Source: Campylorhamphus procurvoides | Taxonomy: Eukaryota; Chordata; Aves; Passeriformes; Dendrocolaptidae | DNA: 64,000 bases | NCBI GenBank assembly: GCA_013396655.1 | Contig: WBMV01000298.1 | Coordinates: forward strand, 1,977,430-2,041,429 | Direction: 5' to 3' | Part shown: one piece after another, positions 1-14,092 of the stretch | Position numbering within the stretch: the first letter of the stretch is position 1 | Layout of the letters: each line of letters begins with the position of its first letter | Notes under the pieces: model-generated | The model's input: the letters and a program-made list of their open reading frames with translations, nothing else | Told to the model about the DNA's origin: nothing | Databases searched by the model: none | Position numbers and translations under genes: made by a program

Positions 1-1190
1 CTTAAGTACTCCAGAGAAGCCCCTTTCTTCTCTCAAAGTAAAGTTAGTTCTGCTGTGTTTTACTTTTGTGCTGTAAAATGTTCTCAGAGAATGCAAGACA
101 AAATACTGAGGTGTTCAGACAAAAGGTTTTAGCAGGATTTTCTAGGTGACAAACTTTAAATGTTGCTGACAAAATGGATTTTGAGTTCATTTTTAAATAC
201 TTGTACAAACTGTTCTGCTGTTATTATCTGCTACAAGATGATCACAAAGTATGTCACTGGCAAGGGTCAATCAAACACAAAGGAGTTACTCTCTTGGAAG
301 TAAAGCTTGACTATGGATGATCCTTCAGAGTTTAGTGATTCACACCTATTGTGTTTTTTGTCATCTCTTTAATCTTGTTGGCTTTTGAAGACCAGAAGTT
401 TTTTAGAAAATCTGGTATAATAATACCATATTTTGTTCAGGAATACTTTGACTTAAAAACCTTTAAGGCTCCTGGACTGTAAACTTGTTTCAATGTAGAA
501 GCAGAAAATGAGATGCAGCAATAATCTACTTAATATCTAGAAACACATGTGTAATTTAACAAGCATTTTCATATTTTTTTTTAAGAGCAAAGTGCACAAC
601 AGGGCTTTTCTGAAAGCTGGTTACAGAACAATGATCAAACTCATTTACTGTGAAGGATGTATCTTTCTAAGAGACCTAAACCCCACAGTTTTGTCTTTGT
701 TTTAGTCTATAGTTAAATACATTTCCAACAGAGTTTTAGAAAGTATCACTCCTTTCTAAAAGTTAGAATAGGAAATGTCGCAGGTTGTCATTGTTATTGG
801 CAATCTTGCTGCCACTTTTTCTGGTAAAGCAGATGGTGGAAAAACAAATCGAACAAGAATGTTTCTATATGTAATTCCATCAGAGATATCTTTTGGAGGT
901 GAAGAGTTTGGTCCCTATGACTTTGGGTAAATCTGGAGCTGGGAATGTAATAGAAACAGGTGTGGTTCTCCTCCAGAAAATTTCTTTTGAATAGGAAGAT
1001 ATAAATCCTCTGGGAACAAATTCAACAGAATTAGAGATGTACAAAGATATCTACACAGACTTAAATTTGTATATAATTGGAGAAGATCTATTCTAGCAAG
1101 AATACAGAATGTTCAGTAGACTATTGAATACAAAGGTGTTGAAAAGTTTGGCAAAATTAATGATTTATGTTTTGGGCTTTTTTGGGAGGT

Positions 1191-1214
1191 TTGTTTTGTT
1201 TTGTTTTATTTTAT
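1191..1214 (+). repeat. TTTTG microsatellite
   Basis: TTTTG repeats about four times, ending in TTTTATTTTAT. Simple repeat, next to the weak CR1-like relic at 1236. Confidence 0.75.
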
Positions 1215-1235
1215 CCCACAGAAATATGCAAAGTA

Positions 1236-1300
1236 AGCTGGAAGAGATCCTAATGGGTCATCTAGTCAAGCTTAATTCAGGAATAGCACTAATGGTGTTC
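1236..1300 (-). mobile_element. Possible decayed CR1 3' fragment
   Basis: AGCTGGAAGAGATCCTAATG then GGTCATCTAGTCAAGCTT resembles the reverse complement of the CR1 3' UTR (TTGGAAGAGACC..CATCTAGTCCAA). There is no octamer tail and there are many mismatches, so chance similarity is possible. Confidence 0.35.
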
Positions 1301-3075
1301 CCATGAGATGTTTGCTCGACTTGGTGTTTTGGAGAATTTCACATTTTTTCTGGGCATTTTACTATGATATTTTATTAAGTTCCTCTTTAGAAGATAGGGA
1401 GAGGTTTTTAATTTGCTATGTATCTATTTCAAAAGTAATGAGAAATTATTTTCTTACTGAGGTTTCTTATGCTTGACTTGTTCTAAATCAAATCCCACAG
1501 TCCACACTGGAAAGGCAGTTACAACAAGGGGTTAAAATCTGTCACAGGAGAGCTGTTTCTTACTTGTCTTCAGATATTTACAAATTAAGTATTAGCTTGG
1601 TACCCTTGACTCCCTTTATAGAAATAGACACCTCTGAAGGATAATTAATCTTTCCTTTTCAGCCACTCAACATTTAGGAGTTACTTTCTTGAATAAAACC
1701 CTACCTTCACTTTCATCTTTTTAATGCTCATTTTGCAGAAGTATGGATGTAACAAAGTGTGGGATATTTGTTTGTGGAAACAGGAAATTTTAAACACAAA
1801 AATATTAAGTAATGGAAGTTTAAGGAAAGCAAGTTTGGGATTTGAGAGGATTTGCTATTCAGAACAGGTGCCTTAAGCTGTCAGGAAGCCAGAATGTGAT
1901 AACGTAATCTTTATGTTCCATCATAATTCAGTTTAATGTCAGGTATAAAACCTGTTCTATGAATTCTGTCTGAATAAGACCAGACCCGGTGCACTTTTCT
2001 GCAAATTATGCCAGATAAGGGATTTGTTTGAGAACACTGCAAGCACCTTATGAAAGGAGACTACATTTTCATTTAGGAGCTACTTCAGTTGTCTGCAGCA
2101 AATTGTCCAAGACTCCCAAGTGGGCATTTAATATCTAATTAGAATAAAAATAAAACAGTCTGAAATATTTATCTTTTAATTCTGTATACATATAGCCAAT
2201 ACATACTATGTTTTAGATCCCGATTATCATTATAATTTTTTTTTAATGTGGCTGAGCATATATCCTTCTCTTTTCAACAAGACCAGAGTCTATAATACCA
2301 CAATGTTGTGCAGATTCACCTATCTCATGCTTTGTTTTTCACATGGAAGTCTTCTCCTCTCAAGCTTATATTCCTCCCATCCCGGTGTAAAATGCCCAAA
2401 AAACAAAAGCAGTCTCTGAGATGGCTATCCTTCAGGTTCCTACTAAGGTTTTCTGTGCTATCTCAAATATTGAATGAGTATTTTTTTACGTAATTGATTT
2501 TATCAAATCAAGCCAAACATTCTAAAATGTGTACAGTGATTTGATCAGTGTCTTAAAATCCTGTCCACAAAGAGGACCTATTTTAAAACAATTATAGGTT
2601 GTTACATGGAGTTTTTTCAGTGCAGATTTGAGTTCATTAGAGCATTTTTATTGCTCATGAGTAAACTTATTCTTAAATGCACAGTGCAAGATTAATCTAG
2701 AGGTCAAACCTGTAAGCAATTTCACTCTCTAGATACATGTTTAGTTTCACTTATTGATGCTAGTATTATATATTTTTCTCATAACTCCAGTAGTTTTATT
2801 TCTAATAGAGCTCAAATCTTTATGTGCAGTCAATAATATGAAATCATAGGTATTTTAAATGTTACTTCTGTCTTAGTTATTGTTTACCACCTACTTGTCT
2901 TATTAATTTTCATATTTCCTCAATCTCAAATTTAGTATTATGATATTTTTATTCACAGAATTAAAATGATAAGCAAAATAACTTTATAATTTCAATGCAT
3001 TCAAGATTTTAATAACATTTTCTTACATATCTCAAGCTTGTCTTGCATATCCTTGTCCAGGAAGAGTCTTCCCAT

Positions 3076-3089
3076 GTGGTGGTGGTGGT
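3076..3089 (+). repeat. GGT trinucleotide repeat
   Basis: GTGGTGGTGGTGGT, between four and five units. Too short to be notable. Confidence 0.8.
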
Positions 3090-5044
3090 ATATTTTTTTC
3101 TAACAGAGGGAAAATAGAATTAAATACTGCTGAGAAGAAAATTCCATAAAGAAGAAAAGTAAACCAATTTGCTAGTCTTTTCTCTGGATTTTCAATTGCT
3201 CTTGCTCTATTTTATAATTTCTCTTATTATGATAATATGTCAAGCTGATCCTTGTTAAACTCTTGTGGCACAAGATAGTTTGACAAAGTGGAGGTTAATG
3301 TTATTGATGGAAAACAATTTTCAGGATGTAGCAGATTATACCACCCTTGTCAAAATAGGCTGGACACCTCCCCAGGAGAGGGGAAACAAAATGGCACAGA
3401 GTACTTCTCACCAGTTTTATGGTATTAGTCAATAGCATTTAGAGTATAAAAATATTTGTCATGCCTCCACATGTCTACAGATAATTAAAGATGAAAAATG
3501 TAGCTGAAAATATTTGTCAAATAATATCCAGTAAATTATTTTTGCCGGTAGTTTGGGGTTTTTTCCAGCTAGAAGAAGAAAACAACAAAATTCTTGGGAA
3601 AATTAGCTGTTGTGACTATGCTGAGTTTTGATGGAAAAAAAAAACAGTGCAAGATTGAAATGGGGTGCCTTTTACTGGGAATCAATTTGGCCTCATTTTA
3701 GGTGCCACGTTTACCTTATCTAATCATGTTTTGACTATGTGCAATGTTAGTTCATTGGTCTTTACACTTACAAGTAATGTTTTATCTCTGATAATTTGGA
3801 ACTAACATATTTCTTGAGAATTCCTGAACTATAGCATATTTTCTCTAATGAAAGCACTGGTATGAAAAATATTTAGTCTTAGCTGCTACCACACACCAAC
3901 AAAGTACCAGGAATAGACTGGAATTAAGATACTTTGCAGTGCCTGTGTGTTAACACTGCTTACTTGCTGAGCTGCAGCCACAGCAGTGTGGGATGCCTTT
4001 TTCTTAAAGAACCAGTCCCAACACTCCCTCTGGCTGCAGTCTTCCTCCAACTAGTGAGCACAGTGGTGAGGGAGGGGATTTCAGTGTGACATCTCCTAGG
4101 AAAAGCCAAAGAGAGAAGAGTGCTTGTGGGTTCCCATAGCTCTTTCACACACATTAAGAAATAATGATACTATAGTGCATAATTTACTGGAAATATATGC
4201 TGTAATATATTTATGATCTACATGTAATAATTTTTTCTTGTATAAAACTCCCAGCTCCTTTGCTTTTTTTCTTTTTTTTTGTGTGTTTTAAGAAAATGTG
4301 ATTGATGATGCTAATTATTTTGGAAGATAGAGCAGGTAATAGCAGATTTCAGTATCTGTGACATAGTAGTTGAATAACTGCAGAATCCAGGTAATTGATC
4401 CAAAGTATTTGGATAGAGTGTTACTGTGTAGAGCCTGAGCCTCTTATTCACATCACTTACTACAGTTCCGCTTTACAGGAGGCTGCCAGTACTCCCCACG
4501 TAGCTTTGCAATAATTTGAATCTAATCATATTAACTTCCTGTCAAATAAGGATTGTAACTGGAATCCTGGCTAGCATCTTACTCTCTGCTATAATTGTTG
4601 ACTGTCTATTAATACAAGGAATTAGTGAGTGTAAATACGGCAGTAGAAAGTTCTAGCTAAAAATCTGGAGTTGCTGGCTGGGTAGTTTTGATGTGCTCAG
4701 CAAGGACAGTTTATGCATAGTTGCCTGCTATGCAGATAGCTGTTTTATCTCATCTTGACGCCAAAATGATTCAGAGGGCAGTGTTGAGTTAATCTGCCAT
4801 CCCAGGAGTCCTAGTTTGGTGGAGTTTTGAAGCCTATTAATTTATTCCTTACTGGAAGAGATTTTTTTCTATTTTTTGTCCTTTTTTATATGATGATTAT
4901 AAAGCTATTTGGTATGAGCTGGTGGTCATGTTTTGAAGTGACAACTTTCTCTCATCTGTCTTTCCGACCCTTGTGAAGACACTTCAGGACGCATTTGCTC
5001 TGCCAGAGGAAGCCACTGCCTGTTGCTCACTTCAGGACAGCAGA

Positions 5045-5056
5045 CAGCTGCAGCTG
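5045..5056. promoter_or_regulatory. Abutting CAGCTG E-box pair
   Basis: CAGCTGCAGCTG forms two directly adjacent E-box cores. An 11-bp direct repeat, CACTTCAGGAC, lies just upstream at 4980-4990 and 5028-5038. Short motifs of this kind arise often by chance. Confidence 0.2.
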
Positions 5057-6208
5057 GCTCATCACTCTGCAGGCAACTTTTACATCATGTCAGGTCTGCC
5101 TTTAGATGGGGAGAATACTTGAATTGCAGAAGTATATCCCAACATTTTAAGATACTGGTCTTTGTGATCTGAGATACTAACTAGACATATTATTTAAACC
5201 CGTGAGAATAATGGCATATTTTCTGCTCACTCTCATGTCATTCTGATTTTCAGTGCCACCCATGAATTTTACCATGAGTGAAAAAACTGTATAGAGGCTT
5301 GCAGTAAATAATGGGTAGGGTAGAGCCGGTAAGACTCTAATGGATAGTGCATAAAGATTAGGAGTCAGGTCTGAAAAAGATATGTTTAGTGCAGCACACA
5401 GAGCCCTGACCCAAACTTCATGGCATGTTGCCCAGAGAGTGAAATCTAGCCCAACAATAAATCACCAAAATTTGTTCTATTTGACTGCGTTAAAGCAACA
5501 GTCTGCAAAGCTAGGACCACCAACTATGTTGTTTCTGCTGCATATCTGCTGTAACCAAATCACTGCTGCTTTTTATAAGTCAAATGTTACTGACATGACT
5601 GAGAACATTACTTAGCAAGTACAGGCCTGTGCTGTTCATCACCCAACAATCTGTGCTTAATTTTCAGTACACCCCTATCTAGTTTCCTTGGGGAACATTT
5701 TGACAAATTGAAACCATATCTTGTTGCTTTTCACATCTTCACAGCCCTTCAACTCTTACTAAGAAAATTCTAGCCATCATTTCCAGTTACACAAAAAAAC
5801 CACCCAAACCTTGAGACAAAACATCATTTCAACTTGCCATAAACAACAGGATTACAATGTAAAGAACATTTAATTATATTACAAAATATTTCCGTTGGAG
5901 CCTATGTGCTGTTGGACCAGACTCTTTCCTGTTTTTAAGCATCTTCAGAAATATCTTGCTTTTACAGCTTGTAACATTTCAAACTCTTTTTGGTTTGTTT
6001 TCTTAGTGTGAAAAAAAGGACAACACAGCAGTCTTTGAAGAATTCCAGTGACTTTCTAAAGAGTGTTAAGCATATAGCCAAATTTTTTGGGTGAGGCAGG
6101 AACAGCAATACTTTGCCTAGAAAAGTAGTGGTGCCAGCTTACGAAAGCAGTTACCCATCATATTTCTCCAGGTTTCTTCTCCATACATTGTAAAGATACT
6201 GGAAATAC

Positions 6209-6252
6209 AAAATCACAGAATCACAGAACATGCTGAGTTGGAAGTGTTACTG
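6209..6252 (-). mobile_element. CR1 LINE 3' tail remnant
   Basis: The plus strand reads AAAATCACAGAATCACAGAA followed by CATGCTGAGTTGGAAGTGTT. That is two and a half copies of the CR1 octamer (as AATCACAG) joined to the decayed GGTTGGAAGGGA-type block, reading out of a minus-strand element. Downstream similarity is lost within about 15 bp, so it is either a very short insertion or a heavily decayed one. Confidence 0.75.
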
Positions 6253-8088
6253 GTGTGTTTTCCCTAAAACTCACCCAGATTGTTGGGTTGGTAGAAATGT
6301 ACCAGATCAATGCTTAAAGCACTCAATTTTTACAGCAGGTTTTGCCCAGCTTATCTGACTGTAGCAGAGTATTTTGAAAAAGCCAGCAATACTGGGTTGG
6401 ATTCTGCTGAGGTTTGCTACTTCCCTAGAGGTAAACATGGAAACATTGAAGAGCTGGAGTTAACTGGGGAGACTGCGGGATGCAAATGGCAACCAAAGAG
6501 GTTAAAGTCCAACTGTTTTGGGGTGCTTGAGCTTTGATAAATTCATCTTGATAGCTTTTGACATCCCTGAAAAGGGATTACTCCTGCCTCTATCTAGGAG
6601 CTTGGTGCACCATACCTCTGAAACATGCCATTCCAGTATAAAATGAAACCAGAAAAAATTAAATATTTTTTTGACATTGTGGACTATGTGTGTCAATGTT
6701 ATCCATGCTTCTGGAGGGCACCAGTATCATTGCCATTGTCAGCGCTTCTAGAACAACTATGCTTTCATCCACTTAAAAGGGAGCTTTTCTGAGATTTTTT
6801 TCACATGCTTCACATTCATTTTTTCTTGAAGAACTATCCAGATAACTCATTCAAAGGGCTTTCACTGTAGGCTATTGCTGTCTCTTCTTGGAATGGTGTG
6901 GCTAAAACCCGTCATGCAGACCCTCAGGACATTTTTCTGTATTCACTATATGCAAAGACCTTTATTCAGCCTTTAAAAGCCACTTGCGTAATTCTGCAAC
7001 GAACGTTTGAATATATAGGTCTCAATAGCTTTTATTTGCACAAATCATGTGTGTATGCAGAGCAGGTTTTGTACTAAAATAAGTCAATAGATAATATTTG
7101 CAGATATCTCTCAAACTTAAAAAAGTTATCACTAGAAATCAGCAGCCACTTTCCCATGAGATCCATTTATTTTTCAGAGTTGTTAGCAAAATGTCACAAA
7201 AATATCTGTGAGATTGCTCAGCTGACTTGGCAACTCATTTGAGCTGGTTAGCAGGGAAATTTTAGCTACTAACAAGTGTGATGCAATATGAACACTTTTA
7301 GGGTTCTAATCCTTGTGCTTGTTTGCTTAGTGAAAAGGTTTCTACCAGCTGGGATGACTGCTCTTTCAGTGCCTTAAATCAAACATACCTGGAGGCCTCA
7401 AGATGAGAAAAATAAATATTTGAGAAAAACCCTGTCTGTTTGCAAGGCTTGCCTTAGCCTGGTTCTTCTCAGAGACTTTCATTTTCCCCTTCAGAAACTT
7501 GAAAAGGATATAGAGAGATCCTGGACACCTAAACCAACTAAAGAGGGTAGTAGGAGGGGCTTGTGAGTTGTGGGAGGAGATTATAAGCAAGAACAAGGTT
7601 GCCTTTCAAGGGTGTTTTAACTTTTATACATCCTTGATTGCTTTGCACTCATCCTGTTTGGTAGAAAGAACCAAATTAGTGTAAACTAGAAGAGCAAAGA
7701 TTTTCAGTTTCCTGCACTGAATACAGAGGTTTGACAAACAATGTCTATTTATTCCTTGCTTGGAGAAAAAGGCTGATCTTTCATGAAATGCCTTAAATTC
7801 TATTTTCACTGAAATCAACAACTGTAAAATTCAACAATCTTTGTCTCACAATGTTTAGTTAATTGTAAGGAGGAGTGTTTATATGCAGTAAAAAAGGTAG
7901 AGATACTTGCAACCTTCTATTTTTTGCTCCTATTGTTAATTTGATGCATTTTTATTGCAGCATAGTTTCAGAAGAGATCGTTTTGGGTCATTGGGTCTGG
8001 ACCCTGCTATTGCAGCCAATGTCAGTATATATGCATAATCCCCTCCATAAAAACTGATGAAAGCCTGAATAGCTAGGAGTAGTCAGAC

Positions 8089-8114
8089 TAAAAACCTCCC
8101 CGGAGGGTTTTTTT
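8089..8114. repeat. GC-core hairpin followed by T run
   Basis: AAAAACCTCC then CC then GGAGGGTTTTTTT forms a stem with one bulged base. It looks like a bacterial intrinsic terminator, but in this avian context it is only a local inverted repeat. Confidence 0.5.
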
Positions 8115-11092
8115 CTGAATTTTAATGCTGTAATGGTTACAGACCTCTATCCAATTTCCAAGGTAATTTTTTCTTTATCTTTTCTTACTAGATAGTCATG
8201 TATTAATATTTACTGTGAAAGGATTAAATTAACAGAGGGATATTGTAACAATTTGTGAATCCAGTTAAATTCTCCTGAGCAGAGCATGCTGTGCCAATAG
8301 AAATATTTGCATGGTACTAAAAACTAATGTATATGGAAGACCATAAATCAAGCAATTCACTGTGGATTTTTAAAGCTTCCACTAGATTTTTGCATGTCGC
8401 TTGAAGAATGTAAAAGATACATTGGTTGTAAACTCTGAAAATGCAACCAGGCATATCGTTTGTGTGATATAGATTGCATTTTAAAAACCATAGTGATAGA
8501 AATGACTGGTTTTTTGTTATTTTCATACATGAAAAGTCAGTGTAAAACTACTACTTTTGTAGATGCTTAGAAATTAAATGTAATTCTGAAGGATTAGAAG
8601 TGTATAAACATGCACATATGAGATCCTATTCACCCTGTGATGTGGTCAAGTCCTGTACACACCGACTGTCTCTTTCACAAACCACGCAGGTGCAGTAGGA
8701 CTGGAAATTTCTCATCTGTGAGGGTAGGCACTTCTTCAGGCTTGTAGGGAAGATATCTATCTTGATTTCTGAAAGTGATATGGTAGTCCTGAAATACAGG
8801 CAAGGCTTTCCCTAAGGGATTCCTTGACCCTTTTCCCCCTTTTTCAGAGAAAGTGAGTCATGGGATTTTTCTGGTGTTTATCCATCACTGTCCAGCTCTC
8901 ATGTTGCGCAGGGGCAATTGGTATATTACCTACCTACCAAGCTGACAAGAATATGCTCTTTGAGGGGAATTACCCCTAGAGTCTGTCAGAAAAGAGAGAT
9001 GTGGGACAGATATGAACTAATTTCTTCCATACTTGGAAAGCAGACTATGCAGTGATGATATGCTTCACTTTTGGATGAAGCAAAAAATGTGATACATATT
9101 CTAAAAGGGGAGACATTGCTCAAGTAATCAACAAGTCTGACCACTGGGACTGTCATCTGTTTTAAACACTTCCTATTTTGTAACACCTCACATATATTTT
9201 TATACGTGCATTTATATATAGGTATTCAGAGTGTGCCTTCTTTTCTGTGAAGAGCCATATTTGTAAACAGCAAAGAGTAAAGAATCCCAGGCACAGATGA
9301 TACTTGTGTTGCAATGCAAGACAAATTCCTGAGGAAGGAGAATTTCGTGAATATTACACTAAGGTAATCTGTCTTATTTTACTCTGCAAAGTTGTGTGGA
9401 AGTACTCCATTGGGATTTCTTGTTTGTTCATACTAGTTATTTCCAGGTTGGAATTAATGAAGTTCAGCAGTTTAAAGCTATGGCTGTTCTTCCACCCCAC
9501 AGCTCTTAATCCCACAAAATATGTTATGAAAGCCAGGCAGGTTCCTTTCCAACTCTTATCATGATGGTCACTGAAGTTTATGGCACAATTCCCAATCTAC
9601 CCTTACTCGATGTTCCTGATCTACCAAATAGCAGAGATTTAACTGTTTATCTCCAAAAGAACTATGGTGTGTGCATCTGAAAGTGTATTTTGAAAGCCTG
9701 ACTAAGAAATAGAATCCTTCTGTAGTTGTGAAATTAACAGTTTTCCCCTGAAAGGAATGCTGGGCAGATGCAGCTGGTGGTTTTACACAAACATTCAGGC
9801 CCAATGCAGTCATCTGCAGTGATTCTAATACATCCATACCTCCTCTTGCTTTTCTCTAAAACATTCATCAACTAGAGAATTGTTCATACAGGCACCTAAA
9901 AAGAGACATAGTTGTCTCAAAAGAGGAGTTTTGAGTCTAGAGAAATCACGGCATCTTGTAAGCTTTTGTATTTAGCTTTTCTCTTGTTTAAAAAGTCTCC
10001 ATTATCCAAACGGGGTGAAAAAAAGCATAACACAATAGAGAAACAAGAGCAGTAAACAAAGAAGTGAATTTTGCACTATATCCTACTGATTGCATGTGTT
10101 TGGTATAATTTTTATTTACTTGGTATAATTATTAAGTCAGTATCTCCGCAAAAGCACATAGGACTGTACACTATTCCAGAACAAAGAAATTGTGTTATGA
10201 AATGTATTGCCAATGAAAAATTTGATGATTGTTTTGAAAAACACAGTTTGTCAAAGAAAGTGCTTATTAAAATGTCTGCAATTTATTTCTTTTCATAACA
10301 GGATAAAACAGATTAAAGAATGGTATTCGTAGCAGTGTTGGGGAGGTTTGGCAGAGTTTGGAGTGATCTTGTATTAGTGATATGGCACTAGGAAATTCTA
10401 CAGAGGAAAAGGGAGTAAAGAGGAAGCTATTGATGCTCATACGAAAAGCAGGCTAGACTGAGTAATGACCTAAGGAGACTGTTGTCAGTGCATAATTGGA
10501 AAGGGGAAGGATTAGGCAGCTACCTCTCAACCTATAGAATCTTGCACACAATTGTACTTCAGCTCCCTCAAATGTTTTCAAATTAGTTCAATGTACTAAG
10601 AGAATAATTCTAAAATACCACCTATGACCTATATCATTCTCTGCCTAATGATTTTCTGTCACCTCCTCTTCCTGACCAGGACAGCTCTGAAGGAACAGTG
10701 AGTACTGTTTTCTTGAAAAGATAAATCCTTAAATGAAGCATTTTCAGTCCCTGGAGAACCCAATAGGTCTTACTTGTCCTTTGATGTGCCTGCTTTTTAT
10801 TAAGATGCATTAAGAGGGCAAAAAGCCAGATCACAGATATTTTAGCACAGATTATCTCTGCCACATTATGAGTGTAGCTGTAGAGAAAAAGATGCGAATT
10901 TACACAGACTTACCATTTCTGATATCCAGCTTTAGGTTCTTGATTCTCAAGTTTTCTTGGACAAGGTTGGACTCATTATGGAAGTAATTCCCTAGTACTG
11001 ACTGTTCAATACTCAGCACGGAAATGGGATGGATTTGAATTGATGGAGTTTCATCTTCCTTCAGCAGTGGCAGTATTCTCTCTTACTCCTTC

Positions 11093-11121
11093 ACTTGTGT
11101 CCACCTGGAAAGGACACAAAT
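11093..11121. repeat. Imperfect inverted repeat
   Basis: ACTTGTGTCC (11093-11102) and GGACACAAAT (11112-11121) pair at 9 of 10 positions over a 9-base loop. No known RNA gene matches. Confidence 0.55.
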
Positions 11122-13901
11122 CAAAGCCAGGGTTGTTGATGTTTTAGTAAGGAGTTCCTCTTTTTTCACCTCTGGGGAAAAGGATTCTCAACTGAGTGAA
11201 TGGTGACTAAATTTGCAAACCCGGGGAATTTGGCCAGGGGCTTTGAAGAGTGATAGAGTTTCCATATAGTTGGTGGTGTAATGCTGTAAGCCTCATGTGT
11301 GGAACACGTAAAATTCTTTGTCAGCACTAAGGAAGATACATGCATTTGAAACTGAATAATCTGATTTAAACACTTGGGTGTTCATGGATGACCTCAAATG
11401 GTTTAATATTGGGAAGTGCAATTCGAGGCAAATACAATTCTAGATGCTTGAGACACCAAATACAGCTCTGCTTCAATATCTAGATGCCCCAGTGAGCTAT
11501 TGTGATACTGAAAAGCTCGGTAATAAAGAGTTTGACTATTCATATTTATACTGGCACTAGCCTTCAGAGAAGAGTAGTTTTCAGAGGAAATTATCTAAGA
11601 GCTTCATAGTGTTAAAGGCAAAGTAGATAAAAAAAATGAATAAGAAAAAACAGCAGGAGAGGAAATATATGACTTTCATTTGTAAAGGTGTTAAATGCTG
11701 TGTAAGATCATTCTTGTATTTCACAGTTGCATTTACAGACAAGTGGAAATATTTAAACCCAGAGAAAGACACAGTGTGTGCAGCAAATTTCTTTCATTTT
11801 TTTAAGAGTAACTGTCTAGAATACTTGAACATGATTTTGTGTGTCTCCCCATTTACCTCTGGGGAATAAAAGAAGAGTGTTCAGCTGTAAGTCCTGGCCT
11901 TATACTGCTGAGTCTGCAATAAAAGCCTCTTTGAAACAGGGAACAAGAAGAACTACATTCTGTTGGAGTTATCACAAGTTCTGAATGGCCTTGATAAACA
12001 GCACAAAGACAGAAATGCTTCCCTTTTGACATACAAGCACTGTCCTTGTTATAAGATCTTGTACACAGTATTGCCAAACCCTGATTTTAATTGCATGTTT
12101 CCAGATACTATTTTAGTAGAGATATTAATGAAGGATAATATTTGAAGAACTTCTGTATACATCCATTTCACTTCACTCTCAGGCAGTCTGACTGTAAATA
12201 TTTATAATTTTTAGAACACACATTTAATCCTCTCAAAACTAGAAAGAGATAATATTTAGTTTAACAAAAAGCAAGCTATATATCTTCTGGAATATTTACT
12301 TTTCTGGAAAAGCTTCTTGACCTTTAACTTGTGTCATCTTAGCTCTGCTTTCAATATGATCTTTTATGTTTCAGCAACTATATATTTATGGTGCCTGAAA
12401 ATGTCAATCACTCTCCTGTATATGAGCACACCTCATACCCTCATACCTGCAGTGTGAGAACTTTAGGAGAGCATCCTGAAGATATTGTGCTCTGAAAAGA
12501 CAAGGTAACCAGGTTAAAAAAAAATTAAAAAGTCTTTAAGTTTTTACTGTGGAACCAATGGGCAGCCTGACGAAGTGAATTGCTTAAGTTCAAATGAGAA
12601 GCCATTCTTCCTCCCTTCCTCTGGACTATCCTAGTCCTTACTTGCCCAGTCCAGGGGCCCTCAGTCCTGTGTGGGATTGGTACATAGGTCATAGGGTTAG
12701 AAGTCTGCACTTACTAAATATCTGGTGTTACCTATTACGGGAAAAACAACTACAACTTCTTCATTATTTTGGGTGTTCTCTGGAAGTCGTTCTTTAAATA
12801 TTCCAGAGAGTTGCTTTGTGTCCAGCTCAGCTTCTTATTTCTTTGTAGGTCCATATACTGGACATTTCCCAATAACTTGCTTTCACCACTTGATTCTTTG
12901 GTTATTGCTTTGTTGTACCTTCATTTCAGCTTTATGAGGGGCTCTTTCACTTTCCCTTCTTAGTACAGCTCTTCTACTCAGCTTTTTATTGATGTCATGA
13001 TCATTTAACTACTGTACCATGCTAGTGAACAAGAAAGCAATATTTAGGCATAAAGTCCTACAATCCGCAACTAACTTTCATCCAGCAAGCACAAATTCCA
13101 CTGCTATTGCCCACCTGGGAGGGATCCTCAATGACATCCTGTGAGGACAGCACTGCCTGCAGTGGTGGGGGTATGCAAGGCTGGAGACTGGCCTGAAAGC
13201 ACAACATGTTGCCACCAGTGAATCTGAACAATTTTACATGGGTATATGATGATAAATCATGATGGGAAATAGATGAAAATTCTTGTTTTGCACATTTGCT
13301 TCCTTATGGACCAGTTTCCGCTCTTCTGGTTGCACTGCTGAGATGTTTCAGCTGAGCTTTTGATGATGAGAGAGTAAGAGGGTGCATGCAACAGCTGTTC
13401 TACTCTGAGCTCCCTGTCACTGAACGTACTATTGTGGGGGAACCTATGTCACAAGACAGGAGTGTTATAAGATCCCATCTGTGTAGTTTAGGCTGAGCTC
13501 TGGTTTAAAATTGGCTCTTATCACAACACAACTCCAAAAATAGATGAAGTATATTTATTCATACTTTAGCTGAAATTAGCATGCCAGAACCAACTTTATT
13601 GTAAAAGCATGACAAAAACTGTATTTCATTTGCTGCATACTGTTATCCTGTCTACATGCAGTTAATATCTGGTTTACAAAAACAAAAGTAAACAAAAAAG
13701 TTAAAAAGAGCCAGTATCAACACAGTTGTCCTAGTCCAACACATTCATAGCAAGGAATCAATTAAAAAGTAGTGTCAAAGACAGAATACACTGAAAACTT
13801 TTCTGTCTTGTGAGTTTAGTAGTAACTTAGGCTACAGTAAAAGTAGATTTATCTTGCTTCATTTACATTAAAGCATTTTCTGGTGAAAAATTACCTACTT
13901 T

Positions 13902-13948
13902 GTTTTTTTCTTTTTCCTTTTTTCTTCCCCTTGCCCCCTTTTCCTCAG
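13902..13948 (+). promoter_or_regulatory. Very strong splice-acceptor-like tract
   Basis: About 45 nearly uninterrupted pyrimidines (TTTTTTTCTTTTTCC, then TTTTTTCTTCCCC, then TTGCCCCCTTTTCC) end in TCAG at 13945-13948. This is close to an ideal vertebrate 3' splice site. Downstream frames close within about 5-15 codons, for example GLLSFLDRKLKVFS then a stop, so it would have to open a terminal or noncoding exon. It may instead be a plain pyrimidine-rich microsatellite. Confidence 0.3.
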
Positions 13949-14019
13949 TTTGGTTTACTAAGCTTTCTGGACAGAAAACTTAAAGTCTTCAGTTGAAAAA
14001 GTATTCTATTGAAGTAAGT

Positions 14020-14092
14020 TGTAAATCCCACTGATTTACCACTGTAGATTCTGTAGAACTGAGATTCCAGGTGCAAATTTGTTACAATCTCA
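14020..14092. repeat. Possible relic of the same old repeat family
   Basis: GTAAATCCCACTGATTTACC then ACTGTAGATTCTGTAGAACT and GAGATTCCAGG resembles the block CCACTGA..TGATTTACAC..GTAACTGAGATCAGAATCTGG that belongs to the same reptile and bird repeat style as 42548-42625. Heavily diverged, so low confidence. Confidence 0.25.

Larger units (their letters stand above)
1..6208. other. Noncoding AT-rich sequence, no gene seen
   Basis: Open frames here are at most 77 codons and resemble no protein I know. Contents beyond the listed simple repeats: a T-rich run at 4264-4280 and scattered poly-A/T. No RNA gene or clear transposon apart from the weak CR1-like relic at 1236. Confidence 0.7.
6253..13901. 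other. Noncoding sequence, no gene seen
   Basis: Frames reach only 60-90 codons. The segment carries no recognisable transposon and only two small hairpins (8089 and 11093). The longest frame, 89 codons on the minus strand at 9568-9837, has no motif. Confidence 0.7.

Noticed and set aside
8089..8114. Hairpin plus T run resembling a rho-independent terminator
   Set aside because: The window is avian nuclear DNA; such terminators have no role there and no gene ends nearby.
9470..9560. CAGGTTCCTTTCCAACTCTTATCATGAT-like CR1 end (read in pieces)
   Set aside because: Partial resemblance to a plus-strand CR1 terminus, but the upstream GGGTTGGACTAGA block is missing and mismatches are many.
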